A DNA stretch of 7,130 nt, taken from NCBI GenBank assembly GCA_036380435.1, contig DASVES010000289.1, positions 1-7,130 of the forward strand. The letters run 5' to 3'. Positions 1 to 5,935 of the stretch are shown here, piece after piece. The translations under genes were made by a program, and so were the position numbers. Below the pieces are notes generated by a model. That model was not told the DNA's origin. It saw only the letters and a program-made list of their open reading frames with translations, and searched no databases. Source of the stretch: DASQDT01 sp036380435. Lineage in GTDB: Bacteria; Acidobacteriota; Blastocatellia; Pyrinomonadales; Pyrinomonadaceae. How positions within the stretch are numbered: position 1 is the stretch's first letter; each line of letters begins with the position of its first letter.

Positions 1-2
1 CG

Positions 3-272
3 CAACTCATTGGCGAAAAAGAGTTTCCGACGCTGTCCCACGAAGGCGAGCGCGAGAGTATCCACATTTGCATCATCGGGCGGATGCTGCTCGTCGTCGT
101 TTTTGACGACCGTTCCAGTCTCGGGCTGGTTAAATTGCGTGTGAAACAGGCCTCGCGCGAACTGGCTATAATTTTTGAGGATGTCGAACGCGATTCGTTG
201 CAAAAGCGGGAGCAGGACGACTCGCTCTTCGCCGGCATCACGGATGATGACATTGACAGTTTATTCAACTAA
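3..272 (+). CDS. mglB: MglB-like Roadblock/LC7 protein, C-terminal part (5' end outside window)
   Basis: The reading frame is open from the left edge to a TAA at 270-272 and gives the last 89 residues, so the true start lies upstream. An ATG at 84 is internal: the in-frame residues before it (GEKEFPTLSHEGERESIHI) continue the same domain. The stretch RMLLVVVFDDRSSLGLVKLR fits the final beta strand and helix of the Roadblock/LC7 fold as found in MglB. MglB is known as the GTPase-activating partner of MglA, working as a homodimer in the cytoplasm. The very next gene is a clear mglA, 70 bp downstream on the same strand, which strongly supports the call. After the domain comes a charged tail ending DDDIDSLFN. 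In characterised MglB proteins the C-terminal helix influences nucleotide exchange on MglA; whether this tail does so is inference. Another Roadblock paralogue is possible but less likely beside mglA. Confidence 0.85.
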   Translation, partial: QLIGEKEFPTLSHEGERESIHICIIGRMLLVVVFDDRSSLGLVKLRVKQASRELAIIFEDVERDSLQKREQDDSLFAGITDDDIDSLFN

Positions 273-303
273 CCAAGGTTAACAGAGGCGACCGGCGAAA
301 GTG

Positions 304-319
304 ACAAGTTAGAACTTGT
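304..319. promoter_or_regulatory. perfect 16-bp palindrome in the mglB-mglA gap
   Basis: ACAAGTTAGAACTTGT consists of two 7-bp arms around a 2-bp centre and ends 23 bp before the mglA ATG. The 2-base spacer is too short for a good RNA hairpin loop unless the innermost pairs open, so a protein-binding operator fits the shape better. The rest of the 70-bp gap shows no clear promoter boxes and no convincing Shine-Dalgarno sequence before position 343. Function is unknown. Confidence 0.3.
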
Positions 320-342
320 GCGGGCCTGTCATTCCAATCGCT

Positions 343-927
343 ATGACGTTTATCAATTACGCATCACGCGAAATCAATTGCAAGATCGTCTATTACGGGC
401 CGGGGCTGTGCGGCAAAACGACCAACCTGCAATACATCTACGACTCGACCGCGCCCGCCTCGAAAGGCAAACTCATCAGCCTCGCGACCGAAACCGACCG
501 CACGCTCTTCTTCGACTTCATGCCGCTCGAACTCGGCACGGTGCGCGGCTTCAAGACGCGCTTCCACCTCTACACCGTGCCGGGCCAGGTCTTCTACGAC
601 GCCTCGCGCAAGCTCATCCTGAAGGGCGTGGACGGCGTCGTCTTCGTCGCCGACTCGCAGGAGGAGCGCATGGACGCCAACATCGAGTCGCTCTACAACC
701 TCGAAGAGAACCTCCAGGCCAACGGCTACGACCTCACGAAGATTCCCTACGTGTTGCAGCTCAACAAGCGCGATTTGCCGAACGTCGTGCCCATCGAAGA
801 CCTCGTCGCCGAACTCAGGCGGAAGGACGAGCCGGTCCACGAGGCCGTCGCCTTCAAGGGGCCGGGCGTCTTCGACACTCTGAAGGCGGTCGCCAAGCAG
901 GTGCTCACGGAACTGCGGAAGAGCTAG
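343..927 (+). CDS. mglA: MglA, small Ras-like GTPase for cell polarity/motility
   Basis: The protein has 194 residues, the normal MglA length. In other bacteria MglA cycles between GDP and GTP, locates to a cell pole and directs motility machinery; MglB stimulates its GTPase. The N-terminus MTFINYASREINCKIVYYG is the family's typical start, which is why ATG 343 is chosen over upstream in-frame TTG 316. The P-loop GPGLCGKTT is at residues 19-27. Arg53 in ETDRTLFFDF and Gln82 in TVPGQ match the catalytic residues known from Myxococcus MglA. Thr78 stands where classical Ras proteins have the DxxG aspartate, a hallmark of the MglA family. The base-specificity motif NKRD is at 141-144. The C-terminus GPGVFDTLKAVAKQVLTEL is also family-typical. 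It lies directly downstream of mglB and is probably co-transcribed with it. There is no obvious Shine-Dalgarno sequence. Which process it controls here (gliding, type IV pili or polarity alone) cannot be read from the window. Confidence 0.96.
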   Translation: MTFINYASREINCKIVYYGPGLCGKTTNLQYIYDSTAPASKGKLISLATETDRTLFFDFMPLELGTVRGFKTRFHLYTVPGQVFYDASRKLILKGVDGVVFVADSQEERMDANIESLYNLEENLQANGYDLTKIPYVLQLNKRDLPNVVPIEDLVAELRRKDEPVHEAVAFKGPGVFDTLKAVAKQVLTELRKS

Positions 928-932
928 ACGGG

Positions 933-1030
933 TAAGAGCGCGTAAATCTGAAAGCGCGTAAATCGAAAATCGTGAATCGTCAATCGAAGCAGGCAGTTTC
1001 GATTGACGATTCACGATTTACGCGCTCTTA
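933..1030. repeat. inverted repeat of GTNAATC heptamers between convergent mglA and rimI
   Basis: The left arm carries GTAAATC at 942-948, then in-phase heptamers at 958-985 (GTAAATC, GAAAATC, GTGAATC, GTCAATC). The right arm is GATTGAC, GATTCAC, GATTTAC at 1001-1021. Bases 967-988 are exactly complementary to 998-1019, giving a 22-bp stem with a 9-base loop. A second, outer 16-bp match joins 933-948 to 1015-1030, and AGCGCGTAAATC occurs twice on the left (937-948, 953-964), so alternative foldings exist. The structure begins 5 bases after the mglA stop, and its right end covers the rimI stop codon. Position suggests a two-way transcription barrier or RNA 3' end protector, but no T-run follows on either strand, so it is not a textbook intrinsic terminator. 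Confidence 0.85.
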
Positions 1031-1606
1031 AACTAATGACTTGATCATCAGGAGGCCGTCGCCGCCGTTGGAGTAGTAGCGTGGGAGGCGCTGGGTGACG
1101 ACGTAGCCGAGGCCGGCGTAGAGAAGCTGCGCCGAGTCGTTGATGGAGCGGACTTCCAAGCGGACGGTGCGTACCTCGCGGCGGCGGAATCCCTGTTCAG
1201 CATTCTCCATCATGCGGTGGGCGATGTGGCGGCGGCGGTGCTCGGGGGCGACGCCGAGCGTGGTGATGTGGCCGGTCGAGTCCGGCTCGACGAGGCCGAC
1301 GATGAAGCCGACCATCGCGCCGTCGGGCGTGACGGCGCGGTAGGAGACGGAGTCGGGCGAGGTCAGGAGGTATTCGAAGGTCTCGCGGCTGTACGCCTCG
1401 CCGTCGATGAAGCAGCGCAGGTCGAGCCGCCAGCACTCGTCGAGCTGCGCGGTCGTCAGCGGCCGAATGTCGTAACGCGGCCGCGCGACGAGGCCGAGCG
1501 AGCGCGTCTCGCCGGCCGCCGCGGCCGCGTCGTCATCCTCTGCGCCAGGTGCGGACGTGCCACTCGCCGAGAACAGCCGCGAACGTATCTTCTTCAGGAC
1601 AGCCAC
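1028..1606 (-). CDS. rimI: RimI-like GNAT N-alpha-acetyltransferase
   Basis: The GNAT domain covers about residues 44-190 of a 192-residue protein. RimI enzymes transfer acetyl from acetyl-CoA to a protein N-terminus, classically ribosomal protein S18. The acetyl-CoA loop lies in GVAPEHRRRHIAHRMM (118-133), where His replaces the usual Gly of the R-x-x-G-x-A motif. LEVRSINDSAQLLYAGLGY (150-168) is the RimI signature: Glu151 and Tyr163 have the same 12-residue spacing as the catalytic Glu103 and Tyr115 of Salmonella RimI. PRYYSNGGDGLLM near the end is also typical. Residues 11-43 are an Ala/Asp-rich, low-complexity extension absent from the usual ~150-residue RimI. The start is uncertain. GTG 1606 is chosen because the longer frame from TTG 1627 would translate heptamer repeat DNA. 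No clear ribosome site is seen. It is the last gene of the minus-strand run. The substrate is inferred from family only. Confidence 0.88.
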   Translation of the reverse strand: MAVLKKIRSRLFSASGTSAPGAEDDDAAAAAGETRSLGLVARPRYDIRPLTTAQLDECWRLDLRCFIDGEAYSRETFEYLLTSPDSVSYRAVTPDGAMVGFIVGLVEPDSTGHITTLGVAPEHRRRHIAHRMMENAEQGFRRREVRTVRLEVRSINDSAQLLYAGLGYVVTQRLPRYYSNGGDGLLMIKSLV

Positions 1607-1608
1607 TC

Positions 1609-1713
1609 GTAAATCGTAAATCGTCAATCGTAAATAGTAAATACCCAGACGCCGTCTTTCTCCGATTCACGACTTCCGGATCGCGATTCGCGATTCACGA
1701 TTGACGATTTACG
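1609..1713. repeat. long heptamer array, inverted arms, between queA and rimI
   Basis: Five in-phase GTNAATC-type heptamers occupy 1609-1643 (GTAAATC twice, GTCAATC, GTAAATA twice). After a 20-base spacer, seven in-phase heptamers of the inverted form occupy 1664-1712: GATTCAC, GACTTCC, GGATCGC, GATTCGC, GATTCAC, GATTGAC, GATTTAC. Bases 1615-1631 pair perfectly with 1697-1713, a 17-bp stem. The right arm stops 4 bases past the queA stop, and the left arm starts 2 bases from the proposed rimI GTG. The middle heptamers of the right arm are more worn than the outer ones. The unit is the same as at 933-1030. No promoter or coding sequence is seen in the gap. Confidence 0.88.
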
Positions 1714-1716
1714 GCT

Positions 1717-2781
1717 TTAACTTATGAGCATGCAGTCGCCGTAGCTGTAGAAGCGGTAGCGGGCGCGGACGGCGTGGGCGTAGGCGTTGAGGATGAGTTC
1801 GCGCCCGGCGAAGGCGGCGACGAGGACAAGGAGCGACGAGCGGGGCAGGTGGAAGTTCGTGAAGAGCGCATCGACGGCGCGGAACTCCCTACCGGGCGTG
1901 ATTGTGAGGCCGGTCTCCCCGCGGCCGGCGCGCACCCGCCCCTGAGCATCGGCCGCTGACTCTAACGCGCGGACGCTCGTCGTCCCGACGGCGACGACGC
2001 GTCCGCCCCCGCTTCGCGCGCGGTTGATGTTGTCGGCCGCCTCTTCGCCCACCTCGAAACGCTCCGGCTCGACGCGGTGCTCGCTCAAGTCTTTAACGCG
2101 CACGGGCGCGAAGGTGCCGTAGCCGACGTGCAGCGTCAGCTCGACGATGGAGAGGCCGCGCGCGCGTAAGTGTTCGGCAACGTGCGGCGTGAAGTGGAGG
2201 CCGGCGGTCGGGGCGGCGATAGCGCCGCGCGGGGCCGCAAACATCGTCTGGTATCGCTCGCGATCCTCGGCGCGCTCGGCGTCCGGCTGTCCTTCGCGCC
2301 GGATGTAGGGCGGAAGCGGCATCTCGCCCAGCTCCTCGAGAAGCGCGTCGAAGTCTCCGGCCGGCTCGAAGCGCAAGGCGCGCCGCCCGTCGGCGAACGA
2401 CTCGACGACCTCCGCGACGAGGCGACTGCTGTCGCCGCCGCCGAACTCGACCCGCGCGCCGACCTCTAACCTCCGCGCGGGCCGCGTCAGAGCCTCCCAC
2501 ACGCCCGGCCCACGCTCGACCATCTCGCGCACCAGCAGCAGCTCGACGCGCCCGCCCGAGGGCACGCGCCGCCCCATGAGACGCGCCGGGAAGACGCGCG
2601 TGTTGTTGACCACCAGACAGTCGCCCGCGCGCAACTCCGCAGGCAGCTCCGAGAAGTGACTATCGCGCCACGTCCCCGAGGAGCGTTCGACGACCAGCAT
2701 CCGCGAGGCGTCGCGCCGCTCGGCCGGGTGCTGCGCGATCAGTTCTTCGGGCAGCTCGTAGTCGAAAGCGGAAATCAACAT
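1717..2781 (-). CDS. queA: QueA, SAM:tRNA ribosyltransferase-isomerase
   Basis: The protein has 354 residues, the usual length for the family. QueA transfers and isomerises the ribosyl group of S-adenosylmethionine onto 7-aminomethyl-7-deazaguanine at the wobble position of tRNAs with GUN anticodons, producing epoxyqueuosine in the cytoplasm. Conserved family segments run in order: FDYELPEELIAQHP (6-19), CLVVNNTRVFPARL (55-68), GEMPLPPYI (152-160), AAPTAGLHFT (189-198), LHVGYGTFAPV (217-227), GTTSVRALES (266-275), TNFHLPRSSLL (308-318) and YRFYSYGDCMLI (342-353). No core segment is missing. ATG 2781 starts directly with the family N-terminus MLISAFDYELP. The leader has no clear Shine-Dalgarno sequence, and a strong inverted repeat begins 15 bases upstream of the ATG. 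Partners such as tgt are not in the window. Confidence 0.97.
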   Translation of the reverse strand: MLISAFDYELPEELIAQHPAERRDASRMLVVERSSGTWRDSHFSELPAELRAGDCLVVNNTRVFPARLMGRRVPSGGRVELLLVREMVERGPGVWEALTRPARRLEVGARVEFGGGDSSRLVAEVVESFADGRRALRFEPAGDFDALLEELGEMPLPPYIRREGQPDAERAEDRERYQTMFAAPRGAIAAPTAGLHFTPHVAEHLRARGLSIVELTLHVGYGTFAPVRVKDLSEHRVEPERFEVGEEAADNINRARSGGGRVVAVGTTSVRALESAADAQGRVRAGRGETGLTITPGREFRAVDALFTNFHLPRSSLLVLVAAFAGRELILNAYAHAVRARYRFYSYGDCMLIS

Positions 2782-2795
2782 GAAGGCGAAGGAAG

Positions 2796-2901
2796 TTTAC
2801 ATGGATGGACAGGACAGGCAGGATCAGAAGATTTGAAATCTCAAATCTGAAATTTCAAATCATCCTTTCTTCATCCTGTATGTCCTGTCCATCCATGTAA
2901 A
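2796..2901. repeat. large inverted repeat with heptamer-containing loop between yihY and queA
   Basis: Bases 2796-2816 (containing ACATGGATGGACAGG) are exactly complementary to 2881-2901, a 21-bp stem. The pairing goes on for 8 more bases with one mismatch and one G-T pair (2817-2824 with 2873-2880). Inside the loop lie four in-phase NAAATCT-like heptamers at 2835-2862 (GAAATCT, CAAATCT, GAAATTT, CAAATCA). A second 10-bp stem is possible between 2830-2839 and 2852-2861. The arms themselves are not clearly heptameric. The outer end is 14 bases from the queA ATG and 4 bases from the yihY stop, so the element fills nearly the whole gap. Confidence 0.88.
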
Positions 2902-2905
2902 TATT

Positions 2906-3817
2906 CTAAGACGGAGAGGCCGGCGTCTCGGCCGCCAGCTCCGCGGCGTGGTGCTCCTGGTGGAGGACGACCGAGAGTTGCGCGCCGAACATCAGGATCA
3001 GGCTCGACACGTAGCTCCACGTCAGGATGGCGACGACGGCGCCCACCGAGCCGTAAATCTGGTCGTAGTGAAAATACTGGAGGCTCCACGCGAAGACGTA
3101 CTTCGAGGTCTCCCATAGTATCCCGGCCACGACCGCGCTCGGCAGCGTGTCGCGCAGCGTGACGCGCCCGCTCGGCACCAGCCGGTAGACGAGCGCGAAG
3201 ACGGCGACCGTGACGAGCGTGCTCGCCAGCAGGTAGACGGTCTGCCAGATGCCGCTGCCGACCAGCGCCAGCCAGCGCGAGCGGCTGACGATGCGGATGG
3301 GCAATTGCTCGGCCAGTTGCTCAAGCCCCAATAGGATCGACGTGAGGAAGACCGAGACGAGCAGCACGCAGCCGACGAGGCCGATCATCCCGAGCGTGAG
3401 CGCGCGGCCGTGGAGGAAGGCGCGCGGCTGCGTCCCCCACAGGCGGTTGAGCGCGCGCTCGACGACGGCGAAGACCCACGAGCCGGCCCACAGCACGACG
3501 ACGAAGCAACTGACTATCGCGCCCGTCGAGACGCCCGTGAGCGAGCGCACGTTCGAGCGCAAAAACTCGGCCGAGCCGGGGTAGACCTCGACGATCTGCC
3601 GCAGCATCTCGCTGCCGGCGGCGAGGCGGTTGCCGAGGGCGAGGAAGAGAATCAGCGCGGGGAAGAGCGTGAGCAGCCCGAAGTAGCTCATGGCCGCGGA
3701 GGGCGTGAAGAGGTCGTTCTCGTGGAACTGGTGGAGGGTGTGGCTGAGGATGGTCGTCCACGGTGCGCGGTTGCGAACGCCCCACCTGTGCCGTGAGAAA
3801 AAGGTAGCCCTCTGCAT
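2906..3817 (-). CDS. YihY/BrkB-family inner-membrane protein
   Basis: This 303-residue protein has six likely membrane segments, near residues 41-62, 97-120, 138-165, 183-212, 222-246 and 254-283, the family pattern. Family-like landmarks are AAMSYFGLLTLFPALILFLA in segment 1, WVFAVVERALNRLWG after segment 2, and YDQIYGSVGAVVAILTWSYV leading into segment 6, followed by FGAQLSVV. The family is often labelled virulence factor BrkB or, wrongly, ribonuclease BN. Its biochemical role remains unsettled, so only an integral membrane role in the cytoplasmic membrane is claimed. ATG 3817 is chosen because it gives a short cytoplasmic N-terminus; there is only a weak GAG upstream. The C-terminal tail after residue 285 is hydrophilic. 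It lies 66 bp after the secreted-protein gene on the same strand. Confidence 0.92.
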   Translation of the reverse strand: MQRATFFSRHRWGVRNRAPWTTILSHTLHQFHENDLFTPSAAMSYFGLLTLFPALILFLALGNRLAAGSEMLRQIVEVYPGSAEFLRSNVRSLTGVSTGAIVSCFVVVLWAGSWVFAVVERALNRLWGTQPRAFLHGRALTLGMIGLVGCVLLVSVFLTSILLGLEQLAEQLPIRIVSRSRWLALVGSGIWQTVYLLASTLVTVAVFALVYRLVPSGRVTLRDTLPSAVVAGILWETSKYVFAWSLQYFHYDQIYGSVGAVVAILTWSYVSSLILMFGAQLSVVLHQEHHAAELAAETPASPS

Positions 3818-3856
3818 GATCGCTCGGAAGCCCGAAGGGAAGACTCGAAAACTGTT

Positions 3857-3877
3857 GCTCGGTCGGGTGGCCCGAGC
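3857..3877 (-). terminator. possible weak hairpin between the secreted-protein gene and yihY
   Basis: GCTCGG at 3857-3862 pairs with CCGAGC at 3872-3877, a 6-bp GC-rich stem with a 9-base loop. Read on the minus strand it lies 6 bases after the stop at 3884 and is followed by AACAGTTTT, a poor T-run. It may attenuate rather than end transcription. A chance hairpin in GC-rich DNA is quite possible. This gap has none of the heptamers seen elsewhere. Confidence 0.25.
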
Positions 3878-3883
3878 GTCAGT

Positions 3884-5911
3884 CTACTGCTTTTCGCCCG
3901 CCCCGCGCATCCCGCGCGTGTCGCGTTCGAGTCGCGCGCGGGCGGCGGCGACCGTGGCGAAGGCGCGCGCCTCACGGCCTTCGAGCGCGCGCGCCTGCTC
4001 CAGTGCGCGGCCGAAGTCGAGCCGCGCGACCGTGGTAAAAACTTTCGTCAGGTCGAAGGTGGAGAGCTGCGCGCGGATTGCGTTCAGGTAGTCGCCATCG
4101 AGAACTTCGGAGTTGGCGTCGGAGCGGAAGCTGATTTCGTCGCCGACGTATTCGTCGAACGCGTTCGCGGCGCGGACGAACTCCGAGAGCGCGTCCCACG
4201 CGCGCGCCGCGTCGATGCTCGCCGCAGTTATCGCCACCACGGCGAAGGCGACGGCGCGCTGCTCGCCGCCCTGCGCGGCCCGCCCGGCGTGGGCCGACGC
4301 CTGATCGAGGAGTTCATTAGCCCGTTCAGGCTTGTTTCTTTTGGCGGCCAGTTCGGCGGCCTGAGCCATGCCGAAGGCGAGCGCGAGCGGCGGGGCGTCG
4401 GCGCCGCGGACGAAGCTCGCGGCCAGCTCGAAATCCTGCTCCTCACCCTCCGCGTAAGCCCCTCGCAGGCTCAGGAGCTGGTAGACCGTGACGAGCAGTA
4501 GCGCCTTGCGCCGCGCCTCCGGCTGCGTGATGGAGTCGGCGAAGCTCTGCGCCCTTTCCCACATCTTAAGCTCGGCGGCCCTGTGTACGGCCTGAAGGCG
4601 CAGACGGTCGCGCGCCGGCCCCTCATCCGCTTTGGAGATGGCGTCGAGCGTCGGCCCCAGCCGGTCGGTCGAATTGTTCGACGTGACCTTCCGCACATCG
4701 GCCTGCGCCGAGAGATGTCCGCGTCGCTCGGCATCGATGTCGGCGGCGAGCGACTGAAGGCGCGCGTGCAACTGAGGGGCGTGGCGCGGGGCCTCGCGCT
4801 CGAAGAAGGGCAGCAGTCGCCGCGTCGTGAAAAACAGTCCGAGGAGTTTGGATTCAGCGCTCACTTCATCCGCGTCTGGGGACGGGGCGGCGGAGCGCAG
4901 GAGCACGCCGGCCGCTGTGTCGAAGAAGGCGACGAGGACGCGCGGCGACGGCGGCGGTTCGGCCGCGGGATTCTTGAAAGACAGGTTGCGAAAATTAACA
5001 GTGCCGTGTGAGTCGATTGTCGTCAACAGGTTCGGGGTCAGAATGTAGGAGGAGAGGAGAAGAACGTCACCCGAGTCCGCCGACGCGTCGCCGCGCATCC
5101 TTTGGAGCAGGCGGAGGAAGAGATCGTCGGCTTCCGTGGGGGCGTGTGCGCGCAGTTCGAGCAGGAAGTGGACGAGGTCGATGCTCGGCCCTTCGGCGAC
5201 GACCGGCGCGGCGAGCGCGGCGGCCCTTTGCGGGTCGCCCTCGGCAAGCAGCCTTTCGGCGAGTTGAAGCCGTTGCCACCCTTCGACACTGACGCCCTCG
5301 GATGGCCCCGCGGCATAAGAGGTCTGGGCCGACCGCCGCGGGTCGCTGCCGAGTTCGCTCTGACTCTTCATCAACTCGCCGAAGAAAGTTTCGCCCAGAC
5401 GAGGGTCGCGCCGCGTCGCCGCTGAGATGACCACGTCGCGCGCGTCGGTGAAAAGATGCGGCGAGTTGCCGTCTTCGCCCGACTCGGCGGCCATCTCCTT
5501 CATCTCGGCGAGGTCGGCTTCGGTGGCCGCCTCCCACGCGCGTCGGAAGAGAGCGCGGGCGGCGCGCTCGTCGGCGAGCCAGAGGGCGTCGGCCGCGAGC
5601 GCCTGAACTTTCGCGGAGTAGAAACGGTCGTCGAAGACGCGCGCGGCGTCGGCCGCTTCGAGGAGCGCGGACACGGCCCGCTGTTTTTCGCGTGCGGCGG
5701 AAGCCCTCGCGGCGGCGCTCTGCCCGCCACGCTTGCGCGTGTTCTGACCTGAAGCGCGCGCGCCTTCTCCCGTCGTCTGCTGCGGCGGGACGGAGGCGGC
5801 CGGCGCGCAGACGCCTTCATGTCGCCGCGTGGAAGCGACGCAAGGCGCGACGACGACACACGCGGCAAACAGTGCAACTGGGCAGCGCAGCTTGTTTGAC
5901 TTGTCGGGCAC
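3884..5911 (-). CDS. secreted helical-repeat (TPR-like) protein of unknown function
   Basis: I do not recognise a named family. The protein has about 675 residues. The N-terminus has basic residues (K4, K7, R9), a hydrophobic stretch at about 11-23 and a CVAST sequence near 24-28 that fits signal peptidase I cleavage after Ala26, so export is likely. The lipobox is not good, because Pro precedes Cys24. Residues about 31-75 are a Gln/Ser/Ala/Arg-rich linker. The remainder is almost entirely amphipathic Ala/Leu/Arg/Glu-rich helix pairs, for example around WQRLQLAERLLAEGDPQRAA, LRLQAVHRAAELKMWERAQ and FGMAQAAELAAKRNKPERA, resembling tetratricopeptide or similar solenoids without strict consensus. 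No catalytic motif is visible, so a scaffold or binding role is the most that can be suggested. No ATG start exists. GTG 5911 has a GAGGTG ribosome site 6 bases upstream; GTG 5914 and 5920 are alternatives. It starts 24 bases after the ruvB stop and is surely co-transcribed with it. Confidence 0.85.
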   Translation of the reverse strand: MPDKSNKLRCPVALFAACVVVAPCVASTRRHEGVCAPAASVPPQQTTGEGARASGQNTRKRGGQSAAARASAAREKQRAVSALLEAADAARVFDDRFYSAKVQALAADALWLADERAARALFRRAWEAATEADLAEMKEMAAESGEDGNSPHLFTDARDVVISAATRRDPRLGETFFGELMKSQSELGSDPRRSAQTSYAAGPSEGVSVEGWQRLQLAERLLAEGDPQRAAALAAPVVAEGPSIDLVHFLLELRAHAPTEADDLFLRLLQRMRGDASADSGDVLLLSSYILTPNLLTTIDSHGTVNFRNLSFKNPAAEPPPSPRVLVAFFDTAAGVLLRSAAPSPDADEVSAESKLLGLFFTTRRLLPFFEREAPRHAPQLHARLQSLAADIDAERRGHLSAQADVRKVTSNNSTDRLGPTLDAISKADEGPARDRLRLQAVHRAAELKMWERAQSFADSITQPEARRKALLLVTVYQLLSLRGAYAEGEEQDFELAASFVRGADAPPLALAFGMAQAAELAAKRNKPERANELLDQASAHAGRAAQGGEQRAVAFAVVAITAASIDAARAWDALSEFVRAANAFDEYVGDEISFRSDANSEVLDGDYLNAIRAQLSTFDLTKVFTTVARLDFGRALEQARALEGREARAFATVAAARARLERDTRGMRGAGEKQ

Positions 5912-5917
5912 CACGGA

Positions 5918-5923
5918 CACCTC
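5918..5923 (-). promoter_or_regulatory. ribosome binding site GAGGTG deciding the start at 5911
   Basis: On the minus strand GAGGTG is followed by 6 bases and then GTG at 5911-5909. The site overlaps the most upstream candidate start (GTG 5920), which itself has no such site in front. This favours the shorter 675-residue form. It is one of the few clear Shine-Dalgarno-like sequences in the window. Confidence 0.5.
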
Positions 5924-5935
5924 GGCTGACGAAAA

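Noticed and set aside
167..172. TATAAT inside the mglB coding region as a possible mglA promoter
   Set aside because: No -35-like sequence at a suitable distance; the bases encode conserved hydrophobic residues of the domain.
318..935. Second + strand open frame overlapping mglA in another phase
   Set aside because: Arg-rich, low-complexity translation typical of an out-of-frame reading of a GC-rich gene; mglA is unmistakable.
364..1014. Long minus-strand open frame antisense to mglA
   Set aside because: It mirrors the high-GC codon pattern of mglA, starts inside the inverted repeat and resembles no known protein.
1217..1612. + strand open frame antisense to rimI
   Set aside because: Opposite a gene with clear RimI signature residues; the composition is that of a shadow frame.
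2796..2901. Insertion sequence or transposon remnant
   Set aside because: No transposase fragment and no clear target duplication; only short inverted arms are seen, so it is listed as a repeat.
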